A stretch of 14,465 nt of DNA, from contig JAUNJL010000059.1 of the NCBI GenBank assembly GCA_030533315.1, forward strand, positions 1 to 14,465. Reading direction: 5' to 3'. The position numbers and the translations under genes are program-made. Numbering within the stretch: position 1 is the first letter of the stretch; every line of letters begins with the position of its first letter. This DNA is from Eubacteriales bacterium. Its GTDB lineage: Bacteria > Bacillota_A > Clostridia > Lachnospirales > Lachnospiraceae. Below the pieces are notes generated by a model. The model saw only the letters and a program-made list of their open reading frames with translations. It was not told the origin of the DNA and ran no database searches. Below, piece after piece: positions 1-7,309 of this stretch.

Positions 1-1991
1 GTGATGCGGCTGTAAACCTCCGCCTTTTTGCCGCATTTGGGGCAGGTAAAATGCTCGCCGCTGATATATCCATGCTCCCGGCACACGGAGTAAGTGGGAG
101 AAATGGTGTAGTACGGCAGCTTGTAGTTTTCTGCGATCTTCCTCACCAAAGAAGCGGCAGACTGCCATGTGGGCAGCTTTTCCCCTACAAAGGCGTGGAA
201 CACCGTGCCTGAGGTGTACAAGGTCTGAAGCTCGTCCTGGATGTCCAGGGCATCAAAAATGTCACTGGTGCAGCCCACGGGAAGGTGGGAGCTGTTGGTG
301 TAATAGGGGGTATCCCCCTCGCAGCCCGCCGTCCGGATGTCCGGCCATCTCTTCCGGTCATGCTTCGCCAGACGGTAAGAGGTGGATTCTGCCGGAGTCG
401 CCTCCAGATTAAACAGCTCTCCCTCGTACATCTCCTGATAATCGGAAAGGCGGTCCCTCATATGGGTCAGGACCTCTTTGGCAAAGCTCTGCGTTTTCTC
501 GTGGGTCATATCCTCCCCAAGCCACGCCGCATTCAGGCCCACCTCGTTCATTCCCACCAGGCCAATGGTGGAAAAATGATTGTGGAAGGAACCCAGATAC
601 CTCTTCGTGTATGGATAAAGCCCCTCCTCCAAAAGCTTGCCGATCACCTCTCTCTTGATGTGCAGAGACCTGGCGGAAATATCCATCATATGATCCAAGC
701 GGCTGTAAAATTCCTTCTCATTCTTGGAAAGATAGGCGATCCTTGGCAGGTTGATGGTCACCACGCCTACGGAGCCGGTGCTTTCCCCGGAGCCAAAGAA
801 GCCGCCGCTCTTCTTGCGCAGCTCCCGAAGGTCCAGGCGAAGCCGGCAGCACATACTGCGGATATCGCTGGGCTCCATGTCGCTGTTGATATAGTTGGAA
901 AAATAAGGGGTGCCATACTTTGCCGTCATCTCAAAGAGAAGACGGTTGTTCTCTGTATCGGACCAGTCAAAATCCTTTGTGATGGAGTAGGTGGGAATGG
1001 GGTACTGGAACCCTCTTCCATTGGCATCCCCCTCGATCATCGTCTCGATAAAGGCCTTATTGACCATGTCCATCTCTTTCTTGCAGTCCTTGTATTTAAA
1101 GTCCATCTCCCTTCCGCCCACGATGGCCGGAAGCTCTGCCAAGTCCCCGGGTACGGTCCAGTCCAGAGTGATGTTGGAGAAAGGCGCCTGGGTTCCCCAC
1201 CGGCTTGGGGTGTTCACCCCGAAAATAAAGGACTCGATACACTTCTTCACCTCAGGATAGGTCAGCCCATCCGCCTTCACAAAGGGCGCCAGATAGGTGT
1301 CGAAGGAGGAAAAGGCCTGCGCCCCCGCCCACTCATTCTGCATGATCCCCAAAAAGTTTACCATTTGGTTGCAGAGAACGCTTAAATGCTTCGCCGGAGC
1401 AGAGGTGATCTTTCCCTCGATCCCTCCAAGCCCCTCCTGGATCAGCTGCTTTAATGACCAACCGGCACAGTAGCCCGTGAGCATGGACAGGTCATGGAGA
1501 TGGATGTCCGCATTCCTGTGGGCCTGCGCAATCTCCTCATCGTAGATTTCAGACAGCCAGTAATTCGCTGTCACGGCTCCTGAATTGCTGAGGATCAGAC
1601 CTCCCACAGAATAGGTGACCGTCGAATTTTCCTTTACTCTCCAGTCCTCCACCTTCACGTAACTGTTGACGATCTCCTTGTAGTCCAAAATCGTGGACTT
1701 CATATTGCGGACCTTCTCCCTCTGCTTGCGGTACAGGATATAGGCCTTTGCCACATCCCCGTAACCGGCCTGGATCAATACGTTTTCCACGCTGTCCTGG
1801 ATATCCTCCACCGTGATCTTCTCCTCATGGATCTTTTCCTGGAAATCAGAGGTCACCCGCAGGCCCATAAGCTCCAGCATGTCCTGGCTGTACTGTTTTT
1901 CCTTTGCGTCAAAGGCTTTTCCAATGGCCGTCGTGATCTTTCCCATATGAAAATCGTCGATTTTACCGTCTCTTTTTACTACCTGAAACAA
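1..1991 (-). CDS. nrdD: Anaerobic (class III) ribonucleoside-triphosphate reductase, 3' end cut by window
   Basis: Oxygen-sensitive glycyl-radical enzyme that reduces ribonucleoside triphosphates to dNTPs; the radical is installed by the activase NrdG, whose gene may lie just left of the window. 663 codons are present. The N-terminus (FQVVKRDGKIDDFHMGKI) is an ATP-cone, the allosteric dATP/ATP domain. Further on come ADIHLHDL, a CCRLRLD cysteine motif (about 829-857) and GGFFGSGESTGSVG. The C-terminal zinc site is visible as C-x3-HGY-x2-GEHFTCPKCG. The frame leaves the window after ...VYSRIT, just before the expected radical glycine, so roughly 25 residues are missing. The start is TTG at 1991: the ATP-cone begins right after it, GAGAGG lies about 8 nt upstream, and the next ATG (1946) would cut into the cone. 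The frame stays open upstream, but no better start was seen. It has its own promoter and NrdR operator. Confidence 0.96.
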   Translation of the reverse strand, partial: MFQVVKRDGKIDDFHMGKITTAIGKAFDAKEKQYSQDMLELMGLRVTSDFQEKIHEEKITVEDIQDSVENVLIQAGYGDVAKAYILYRKQREKVRNMKSTILDYKEIVNSYVKVEDWRVKENSTVTYSVGGLILSNSGAVTANYWLSEIYDEEIAQAHRNADIHLHDLSMLTGYCAGWSLKQLIQEGLGGIEGKITSAPAKHLSVLCNQMVNFLGIMQNEWAGAQAFSSFDTYLAPFVKADGLTYPEVKKCIESFIFGVNTPSRWGTQAPFSNITLDWTVPGDLAELPAIVGGREMDFKYKDCKKEMDMVNKAFIETMIEGDANGRGFQYPIPTYSITKDFDWSDTENNRLLFEMTAKYGTPYFSNYINSDMEPSDIRSMCCRLRLDLRELRKKSGGFFGSGESTGSVGVVTINLPRIAYLSKNEKEFYSRLDHMMDISARSLHIKREVIGKLLEEGLYPYTKRYLGSFHNHFSTIGLVGMNEVGLNAAWLGEDMTHEKTQSFAKEVLTHMRDRLSDYQEMYEGELFNLEATPAESTSYRLAKHDRKRWPDIRTAGCEGDTPYYTNSSHLPVGCTSDIFDALDIQDELQTLYTSGTVFHAFVGEKLPTWQSAASLVRKIAENYKLPYYTISPTYSVCREHGYISGEHFTCPKCGKKAEVYSRI

Positions 1992-2181
1992 CTTGATTTC
2001 CTCTCTTTCTTCTGCCTGTCTAAAACGACATCCGGTGATATCTGCAAATGTGACCCTGCCCTCCTCGTGTTCCGCAGCACACGGGCAGATGGCATATAAA
2101 GTCCTCCGCCAACTCTCCTCGCTGGTAAAACAAAAAAATCCCTGTCCGGCACGAAAGCCTCGTTCTCTTCCGTGTCGTGCA
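1992..2181 (-). promoter_or_regulatory. Structured nrdD 5' leader with small upstream ORF (putative)
   Basis: About 190 nt lie between the predicted transcription start and the nrdD TTG. Three hairpins can be drawn. GCACGA/TCGTGC (2175-2180 with 2149-2154) sits at the extreme 5' end and is followed 10 nt later by seven U (2132-2138), so it resembles an attenuator, though the U-tract does not abut the stem. CTGCCC+GTGT pairs with ACAC+GGGCAG (2056-2088) around an asymmetric bulge. GATATC-ACCG-GATGTC is at 2027-2042. A GGAGGA lies 6 nt before an ATG at 2095 that opens a 38-codon frame ending at 1979, overlapping the nrdD start by 13 nt. That ORF has no recognisable product. I match this leader to no known RNA family. 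Confidence 0.35.
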
Positions 2182-2187
2182 AGGATT

Positions 2188-2216
2188 ATTTTAGCAGACT
2201 GTCTCCCAACCGTCAA
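2188..2216 (-). promoter_or_regulatory. Predicted sigma-A promoter of nrdD
   Basis: The -35 is TTGACG (2211-2216), the spacer is 17 nt, and the -10 is TAAAAT (2188-2193) preceded by TGC, an extended -10. Each hexamer has one mismatch to consensus. Predicted start is near 2181. It lies directly downstream of the two NrdR boxes and gives nrdD transcription independent of hflX. Confidence 0.65.
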
Positions 2217-2224
2217 TAGGAGGA

Positions 2225-2240
2225 ACACTATATCTTGTGT
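2225..2240. promoter_or_regulatory. NrdR box 1 (promoter-proximal)
   Basis: The plus strand reads ACACTATATCTTGTGT, matching the palindromic NrdR-box consensus (ACACwATATaTwGTGT, from memory) at every position but one. NrdR is the ATP/dATP-sensing zinc-finger repressor of ribonucleotide reductase genes. The box ends 9 nt upstream of the predicted -35 of nrdD. Confidence 0.8.
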
Positions 2241-2256
2241 TTATTTTCCAGTGCAT

Positions 2257-2272
2257 CTACTATATTATGTGA
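2257..2272. promoter_or_regulatory. NrdR box 2 (promoter-distal)
   Basis: The plus strand reads CTACTATATTATGTGA. It keeps the CTATAT core and the TGTG half-site but has weaker flanks than box 1. Start-to-start distance to box 1 is 32 bp, about three helical turns, which is the usual same-face arrangement of paired NrdR boxes. It lies 12 nt past the end of hflX. Confidence 0.7.
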
Positions 2273-2283
2273 TTGATCCCATC

Positions 2284-3525
2284 TCACACCGATACCACCT
2301 TGGGATAAATCTCCCTTGGAACCCGGCCTTTGACAGCGATTCCCTTCTCCGTATATTCTTCACAAAGAAGCTGGCCATGATCCCGGATCAGCTGGATCCT
2401 TCCCGCCTCCGAGTAGGGAAACAGGCGTTCCACGTACAGCAGATCCTGGGAGAGCAGCTTTTCCAAAAGCTGCAGGAAAGCCGGAAGCCCCTCCCCGGTC
2501 TTTGCGGAAATCCTCAGAGAATAATCTCCCCGCAGATCCCGCAGCGGTACGCCTCCCGCCACATCCTGTTTGTTAAAAAGGGTGATGGTCTTTTTTCCCA
2601 GAGCTCCCAGTTCCCTCAGCGTCTCATAGACCACGTGCATCTGAAGCTCCGCCTGGGGATTGGAGGCGTCTACCACATGAATGATATAGTCTGCGTATTT
2701 CGCCTCCTCCAAGGTGCTTTTGAAGGCCTCCACCAGGTTGTGGGGGAGCTTGCGGATAAATCCCACCGTGTCCGTCAGCAAAAGCTGCTGGCCGTCTTCA
2801 AGCGCCAACGTCCTGGTTGTCGGATCCAGCGTGGCAAAAAGCTTGTCCTGAGAAAGCACCGATGCACCTGTCAAGGTATTTAACAGGGTGGATTTCCCCG
2901 CATTGGTATAGCCCACAATGGCAGCCGTCTTCATTCCTCCCCTGGCCCGTCCGCGGCGGAGCAGCTCTCTGTGGCGCTCCACATGGGAAAGCTCCTCCTT
3001 CAAAGCCGTGATGCGGCTCCGGATCAGACGCCGGTCCGTCTCCAGCTTTTTCTCACCGGGTCCCCTGGTACCGATACCACCTCCCAGGCGGGAAAGCGAC
3101 GCCCGGAGGCCCACCAGCCGGGCAGCCCTGTATTTCAGCTGCGCCAGCTCCACCTGTATTTTTCCTTCGCTGGTGGTGGCATGTTTTGCAAAAATGTCCA
3201 GGATCAAAAGAGTCCGATCCATCACCTTACACTCCAGCTCCTGCTCCAGATTGTTCATCTGCGCCGGAGATAGCTCATCGTCGCAGATCACGCCCGTGGC
3301 GTCCATAGCCACAAAAAGCTCTCTGACCTCCTGGATCTTCCCTTTGCCAATATAAGTGCCCGGATGAACCGCCTCCCGGTTTTGTATGATCCTGCCCACG
3401 GCAGCGGCCCCTGCGGTCTCTGCCAGCTCCTCCAGCTCATCCAGGGACTGCTGGGTATCCTCTCCATCCTCTGTCTGGACTCCTACCAGGATCACCCGCT
3501 CCGTCATCTCATCAAAGTATTCCAT
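2284..3525 (-). CDS. hflX: GTPase HflX
   Basis: Ribosome-associated GTPase of the TRAFAC class. Family members bind the 50S subunit and rescue or split stalled and heat-damaged ribosomes. The 413-residue protein has the HflX N-terminal domain (roughly 1-140), a glycine-rich linker with GGGIGTRGPGE (148-158) followed by a helical basic segment, then the G domain: P-loop GYTNAGKST (205-213), TLDPTTRTL switch I, DTVGF (252-256), NKQD (318-321) and SAKTG (340-344). A small C-terminal domain follows. Length is usual for the family. AAGGAG sits 5 nt before the ATG. It follows the TPR lipoprotein gene by about 30 nt and is probably the last gene of that operon; no terminator was seen before the nrdD operator. 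Confidence 0.97.
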   Translation of the reverse strand: MEYFDEMTERVILVGVQTEDGEDTQQSLDELEELAETAGAAAVGRIIQNREAVHPGTYIGKGKIQEVRELFVAMDATGVICDDELSPAQMNNLEQELECKVMDRTLLILDIFAKHATTSEGKIQVELAQLKYRAARLVGLRASLSRLGGGIGTRGPGEKKLETDRRLIRSRITALKEELSHVERHRELLRRGRARGGMKTAAIVGYTNAGKSTLLNTLTGASVLSQDKLFATLDPTTRTLALEDGQQLLLTDTVGFIRKLPHNLVEAFKSTLEEAKYADYIIHVVDASNPQAELQMHVVYETLRELGALGKKTITLFNKQDVAGGVPLRDLRGDYSLRISAKTGEGLPAFLQLLEKLLSQDLLYVERLFPYSEAGRIQLIRDHGQLLCEEYTEKGIAVKGRVPREIYPKVVSV

Positions 3526-3555
3526 CCATACTCCTTTTCTGCCATACAGGCCGCC

Positions 3556-4704
3556 CTACGGAGCAGCCGCCTCCTGCCCTTCCTCCGGGATCTCTCCCTC
3601 TGCGGGCGTCTCCGCTTCGCTCTCCAGATCCGCCGTCCTGGTTTTCAAAAAGGCCAGCTCCTTTTCCCCGTCCTTGTCTCCCGGATACATTTCCAGATAT
3701 GCCTGTGCCTTGGTCAGGGCAGTGGCAAAATCCAGCTTTTTTTCGTACGCAGCAATCTCGTTGAAGAGCAGGCTCTTCAGATCCTCACCCAACGCCGCCG
3801 ATATTCCGGTGGAAATATTGGCAAGAGCCCCGTCATAATTTCCCTCCGCCATATCGCATAAGGCCAGACCATTATAGCCCTTGGCCGCACTATAAACGCC
3901 TTCCTCCTTACTGCCGCCGGGAGCCCTGTCCACATATTCCTGATACATCACTCTTGCGTTGGAGACATCCTTCTGAGCCATGTACACCATCCCCAAAAGG
4001 AGGAAAGCCTCCGTGCTTCCCCCGTTTGAGGCCGTGGTAAGCTCCTCTCTGGCGTTTACATAATCCTCCATGTAGTAATAGACCCTGCCCCTGTCACAGT
4101 GATCCTTGGCATTCTTCGCCTCTCCTGACAAAGCCGCCTCCAGATAACGGGTCCCATCTGCCTCCATATCCCGATCCAGATAAGCATCGTAAATCTGGAT
4201 CGCCCTCTCGTAAGTGGGATCCTCCCCAAAGGCCTTCTGAAAATTAGATGCAGCCTCATCATAGGAATCCAGAAGCAGAGCCGTTTTTCCAGTGAGGAAA
4301 TAGGTTTCCTCATCCATCTCATAGCCTGAGACCAGAGTCTGGCAGTCCGCCATGGCCCCATCATAAAGGCCGGCGTGAAGCTGTGCCGTCGCCCGGTAAG
4401 AAAGAAGATCCCTCTTCAGGCTTTTGGGAAGCTTCTCCCCATCTAAGGCCTTGGTAAAGCTGTCAATGGCTGACTGATAGTCGCCCATGCGAAGGCTGGC
4501 AATCCCGGATCCACGGTAGGAATAGGGAACACGGACATCATTCTCCACACAGACTCTATAGCCCTCCAGGGCATATTCATAGCTGCCGGCCTCCAGATCC
4601 CTCTCCGCCTGTTCAAAGGTTCTTTTGTATTCATTTCCACAGCCACAAAGGAGGGCAAGCCCCCCGCAGGCCATAAAAACCAATGCTGTCTTTCGTATCT
4701 TCAT
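3556..4704 (-). CDS. TPR-repeat lipoprotein, function unknown
   Basis: The protein starts with a basic tip and hydrophobic stretch ending in the lipobox LLCGC, so it should be lipid-modified on a cysteine near residue 23 and anchored on the outer face of the membrane. The rest is a chain of helical tetratricopeptide-type repeats (for example EAGSYEYALEGY, MGDYQSAIDSF, AGLYDGAMADC, MEDYVNAREEL, EGNYDGALANI). These are protein-interaction scaffolds with no catalytic residues to point to. The acidic C-terminus (about the last 25 residues, Glu/Ala/Pro-rich) looks disordered. I prefer the second of two in-frame ATGs (4704, MKIRKTAL), since GGGG lies 6 nt before it, while the ATG at 4710 overlaps that site. 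It lies about 40 nt after glmM and 30 nt before hflX, in the same operon. The partner is unknown. Confidence 0.85.
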   Translation of the reverse strand: MKIRKTALVFMACGGLALLCGCGNEYKRTFEQAERDLEAGSYEYALEGYRVCVENDVRVPYSYRGSGIASLRMGDYQSAIDSFTKALDGEKLPKSLKRDLLSYRATAQLHAGLYDGAMADCQTLVSGYEMDEETYFLTGKTALLLDSYDEAASNFQKAFGEDPTYERAIQIYDAYLDRDMEADGTRYLEAALSGEAKNAKDHCDRGRVYYYMEDYVNAREELTTASNGGSTEAFLLLGMVYMAQKDVSNARVMYQEYVDRAPGGSKEEGVYSAAKGYNGLALCDMAEGNYDGALANISTGISAALGEDLKSLLFNEIAAYEKKLDFATALTKAQAYLEMYPGDKDGEKELAFLKTRTADLESEAETPAEGEIPEEGQEAAAP

Positions 4705-4744
4705 CTCCATCCCCTAATCCGTCGCCGCCGTCCTTTTCTCTATG

Positions 4745-6094
4745 TCATCCTTCAACGACCAGGCCTTCCGCCTCTATGACCTGGATCACGCTGTCCACAT
4801 ACTGATGGCAAAGCTCATCTGTCTCCGCCTCCACCATGACCCGGATCACCGGCTCCGTTCCGCTTTCCCGAACAAGGATACGCCCAGCGTCTCCCAGTGC
4901 CTCAGCGGCCTGATGGACAGCCTCCATCACCCTGGGATTTTCCCTGGCCGTCTTTTTGTCCGCCACCCGCACGTTGCGAAGCACCTGGGGATAAACCCGC
5001 ATTTCCTTAGCCAGATCGCAAAGGGTGGATTTCTTCTCCACACAGGCCTCCATCACCATGAGAGAGGTGAGGATCCCATCTCCAGTGGCGGCGTAACGGC
5101 TAAAGATGATATGGCCTGACTGCTCTCCGCCAATGCTGTAATCATTTTTCATCATGCTCTCCGCCACGTATTTGTCCCCCACGGCCGTCTGCTCGTAGCG
5201 CATACCTTCCCTCTCCAGCGCCTTGTAAAGCCCCATGTTGGACATCACGGTGGTCACCACCGTATCCTGATTCAGCCTGCCCTGTTCCTTCAGATATTTT
5301 CCGCAGACATACATGATCTTGTCTCCATCAACGATGTTTCCCCTGTGGTCCACGGCGATACAGCGGTCCGCATCTCCGTCATAGGCAAAGCCTATGTCCA
5401 GTCCCTTTTCCTTGACGAACTGCTGCAGTACCTCAATGTGGGTAGAGCCGCAGTTTGTATTGATGTTCGTGCCGTCCGGGTTGTTATTGATCACATAGGT
5501 CTTTGCCTGAAGGGCTTCAAACACGCTTTTCGCAATGGCGGAGGAGCTGCCGTTGGCACAGTCCAGGCCCACCTTGATATTTTTGAAATCCCGGCTGGGA
5601 ATGGTGATCAGGTGACCGATGTAACGGTTTCTGCCGGAAGCAAAATCCACGGTACGCCCAATATCCTCCCCCGTTGCCAGAGGCAGCTCCTCGATCTCGC
5701 CATCCAGATAGGCCTCGATGCGCTCCTCGATCTCGGCTTCGATCTTCTGTCCGTTACCGTTCAGCAGCTTAATCCCATTGTCGTAGAAGGGATTATGGCT
5801 GGCGGAGATCATGATCCCACAGTCAAAGCCTTCCGTGCGGACAGCAAAGGAAACGCTGGGAGTCGTGGTCACATGGAGCAGATAAGCATCTGCACCAGAG
5901 GCCGTCAGCCCTGCGACCAGCGCATACTCAAACATGTAGCTGCTGCGTCTCGTGTCCTTTCCGATCACGATCTTTGCCTTGTGATCTCTTCCATAGTACC
6001 ATCCCACATAACGCCCCACCTTGAAGGCGCTGTCCACGGTAAGCTGCACATTAGCCTCTCCCCGGAAGCCGTCTGTTCCAAAATATTTTCCCAT
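4745..6094 (-). CDS. glmM: Phosphoglucosamine mutase
   Basis: Converts glucosamine-6-phosphate to glucosamine-1-phosphate in the cytoplasm, on the route to UDP-GlcNAc and so to peptidoglycan. The 449-residue protein has the full set of alpha-D-phosphohexomutase motifs: N-terminal KYFGTDGFRG, the active phosphoserine in MISASHNPFYDNG (Ser about 99), the Mg-binding loop DGDADR (239-244), the sugar-binding GGEQSGH, and the C-terminal phosphate-binding RESGTEPVIRVM (409-420). The ISASHNPFYDNGIK context separates GlmM from general phosphoglucomutases. The start at 6094 is chosen because GAGGAG lies 6 nt upstream and GKYFGTDG follows at once; an in-frame ATG at 6118 would add eight residues without a good ribosome site. 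It lies 78 nt downstream of a nucleotidyltransferase-like gene. Confidence 0.98.
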   Translation of the reverse strand: MGKYFGTDGFRGEANVQLTVDSAFKVGRYVGWYYGRDHKAKIVIGKDTRRSSYMFEYALVAGLTASGADAYLLHVTTTPSVSFAVRTEGFDCGIMISASHNPFYDNGIKLLNGNGQKIEAEIEERIEAYLDGEIEELPLATGEDIGRTVDFASGRNRYIGHLITIPSRDFKNIKVGLDCANGSSSAIAKSVFEALQAKTYVINNNPDGTNINTNCGSTHIEVLQQFVKEKGLDIGFAYDGDADRCIAVDHRGNIVDGDKIMYVCGKYLKEQGRLNQDTVVTTVMSNMGLYKALEREGMRYEQTAVGDKYVAESMMKNDYSIGGEQSGHIIFSRYAATGDGILTSLMVMEACVEKKSTLCDLAKEMRVYPQVLRNVRVADKKTARENPRVMEAVHQAAEALGDAGRILVRESGTEPVIRVMVEAETDELCHQYVDSVIQVIEAEGLVVEG

Positions 6095-6172
6095 TTTACA
6101 CTCCTCGTTTCCATCCATGCCCGGTTATTTCACAAAATATCCCTGCTCATATCCTTTTCCTGTCAGCCTCTC

Positions 6173-7090
6173 CTAGGCGTACAGATCTCTGGGGTACACA
6201 CCTGCCTCGATCAGCCTCTGGAAAGCGGCCACTACCGTCTCCTTGTCCTCCTGGTAGGTGACGCCAAACCACTCATCCTTTGTCTCCAACACCTCGACCT
6301 CTGCGTCCTTAGACTGGATCAGACGATCGATCAGCTCTGGAAGAAGGTATTCCTTTTTGATGTCTCCCGGCTCGATCTCCTTTAAAAATTGAACAAAGCC
6401 CTTTTTCAGCGTCTCCATAAACGCAGGCGTCAATCCCCACATATTCATGGAAACCAGGCACTTCACATCCAATTCCTGGACGCTTCCATCATCGCAGCGG
6501 GACTCTGCGCCTGAGGCCGTCTTGAAAATATTGTGAGTCTCCGTCACCCCTGTCAGCATCCCGTCAGCAATGCGGCACACGCCCCTGGTAACGCTTCCAT
6601 TATCACTCAAGGTATTTCCCAGACGGAAGCCCGCCATGCAAATGTGGAGCTTCCCGTCATCCGGCTGCTCCTGTACCAGATAATCATGTACCTTGACGTA
6701 AGCCTCTTTTCCATAGTAGTCATCCGCATTGATCACGGCAAAGGGCTCAGAAAGGATCTGAGCCGCCGCAAGAACGGCCTGACCGGTACCCCAGGGCTTT
6801 GTGCGCATATCCGGCTTTGTGAAGCCCTCCGGCAGATCATCGATCTCCTGAAAGGCGTAAGCAGTTTCCACGATCTTGGAAGCCCTGGCCCCCACGGTCG
6901 CACGAAACTCCTCCTCCAGATCCCTGCGGATAATAAAGACCACCTTGTTAAAGCCGGCCTCCACCGCATCGCAAATGGAATAATCCATAATGATCTCTCC
7001 ATTTGGCCCTACCGGCGCCAGCTGCTTGATTCCATTTCCAAAACGGCTTCCTACACCCGCCGCCATGATTACCAGCGCTGTTTTTTTCAT
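6173..7090 (-). CDS. Sugar-phosphate nucleotidyltransferase-like protein
   Basis: A 305-residue member of the NTP_transferase (GT-A-fold pyrophosphorylase) superfamily. Visible motifs are the N-terminal nucleotide-binding loop MAAGVGSRFGNGIKQL (9-24), which replaces the common GxGTRLxPLTK; KPWGTGQAV (99-107), a base-contacting segment as in UTP/dTTP-sugar enzymes; and the metal-binding NADDYYG (121-127). The family makes NDP-sugars from NTP plus sugar-1-phosphate. Neither substrate nor nucleotide can be read from these motifs. It precedes glmM, whose product is a sugar-1-phosphate, but a link to UDP-GlcNAc is only inference: it lacks the C-terminal left-handed beta-helix acetyltransferase of GlmU. 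AGGAGG lies about 8 nt before the ATG. A promoter at 7227-7255 probably drives this gene through hflX. Confidence 0.85.
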   Translation of the reverse strand: MKKTALVIMAAGVGSRFGNGIKQLAPVGPNGEIIMDYSICDAVEAGFNKVVFIIRRDLEEEFRATVGARASKIVETAYAFQEIDDLPEGFTKPDMRTKPWGTGQAVLAAAQILSEPFAVINADDYYGKEAYVKVHDYLVQEQPDDGKLHICMAGFRLGNTLSDNGSVTRGVCRIADGMLTGVTETHNIFKTASGAESRCDDGSVQELDVKCLVSMNMWGLTPAFMETLKKGFVQFLKEIEPGDIKKEYLLPELIDRLIQSKDAEVEVLETKDEWFGVTYQEDKETVVAAFQRLIEAGVYPRDLYA

Positions 7091-7226
7091 ACGTACTGTC
7101 CTCCTGATCGCACTTCATTCATAATGATTTTTTCCATAAACATCGTCCAAAAGCAACGGCCCGTCTCATCTGACTGCCTCGCCAAAAAGACGCTGTTTAC
7201 CGTATGCTCCTTCTTCATCCTTGTAC

Positions 7227-7255
7227 ATGATACTATATCCCCCGCAAAAGTTCAA
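7227..7255 (-). promoter_or_regulatory. Predicted sigma-A promoter for nucleotidyltransferase-glmM-TPR-hflX
   Basis: The -35 is TTGAAC (7250-7255), the spacer is 17 nt, and the -10 is TATCAT (7227-7232). The predicted start near 7220 gives an untranslated leader of about 130 nt. It lies in the 219-nt gap after prfA, where I see no convincing terminator, so read-through from prfA is also possible. Nothing else was recognised in that gap. Confidence 0.55.
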
Positions 7256-7309
7256 CCGTGGGTCTTTTCCATCTGCCGTTTCGATCGCTTTCCCAAAGCC
7301 TGCGGCCCC

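Noticed and set aside
285..1385. Long plus-strand open frame of 366 codons
   Set aside because: It lies wholly antisense to nrdD, whose motifs are unmistakable, and its translation has no recognisable domain. It is a shadow of codon bias.
1992..2216. Upstream extension of nrdD: its frame stays open back to about 2216 and includes AKIILARHGRE, faintly like a histidine-phosphatase N-terminus
   Set aside because: The predicted promoter and leader hairpins lie inside it, there is no start with a ribosome site, and the ATP-cone begins right after the TTG at 1991. Treated as chance.
5345..6385. Long plus-strand open frame of 346 codons across glmM and the adjacent gene
   Set aside because: It is antisense to two confidently identified genes and lacks protein-like features.
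7088..7218. 43-codon minus-strand frame filling the leader of the nucleotidyltransferase gene, with its stop overlapping that gene's ATG (ATGA)
   Set aside because: It starts practically at the predicted transcription start, has no usable ribosome site, and 43 open codons are expected often by chance. The overlap is suggestive but not enough.
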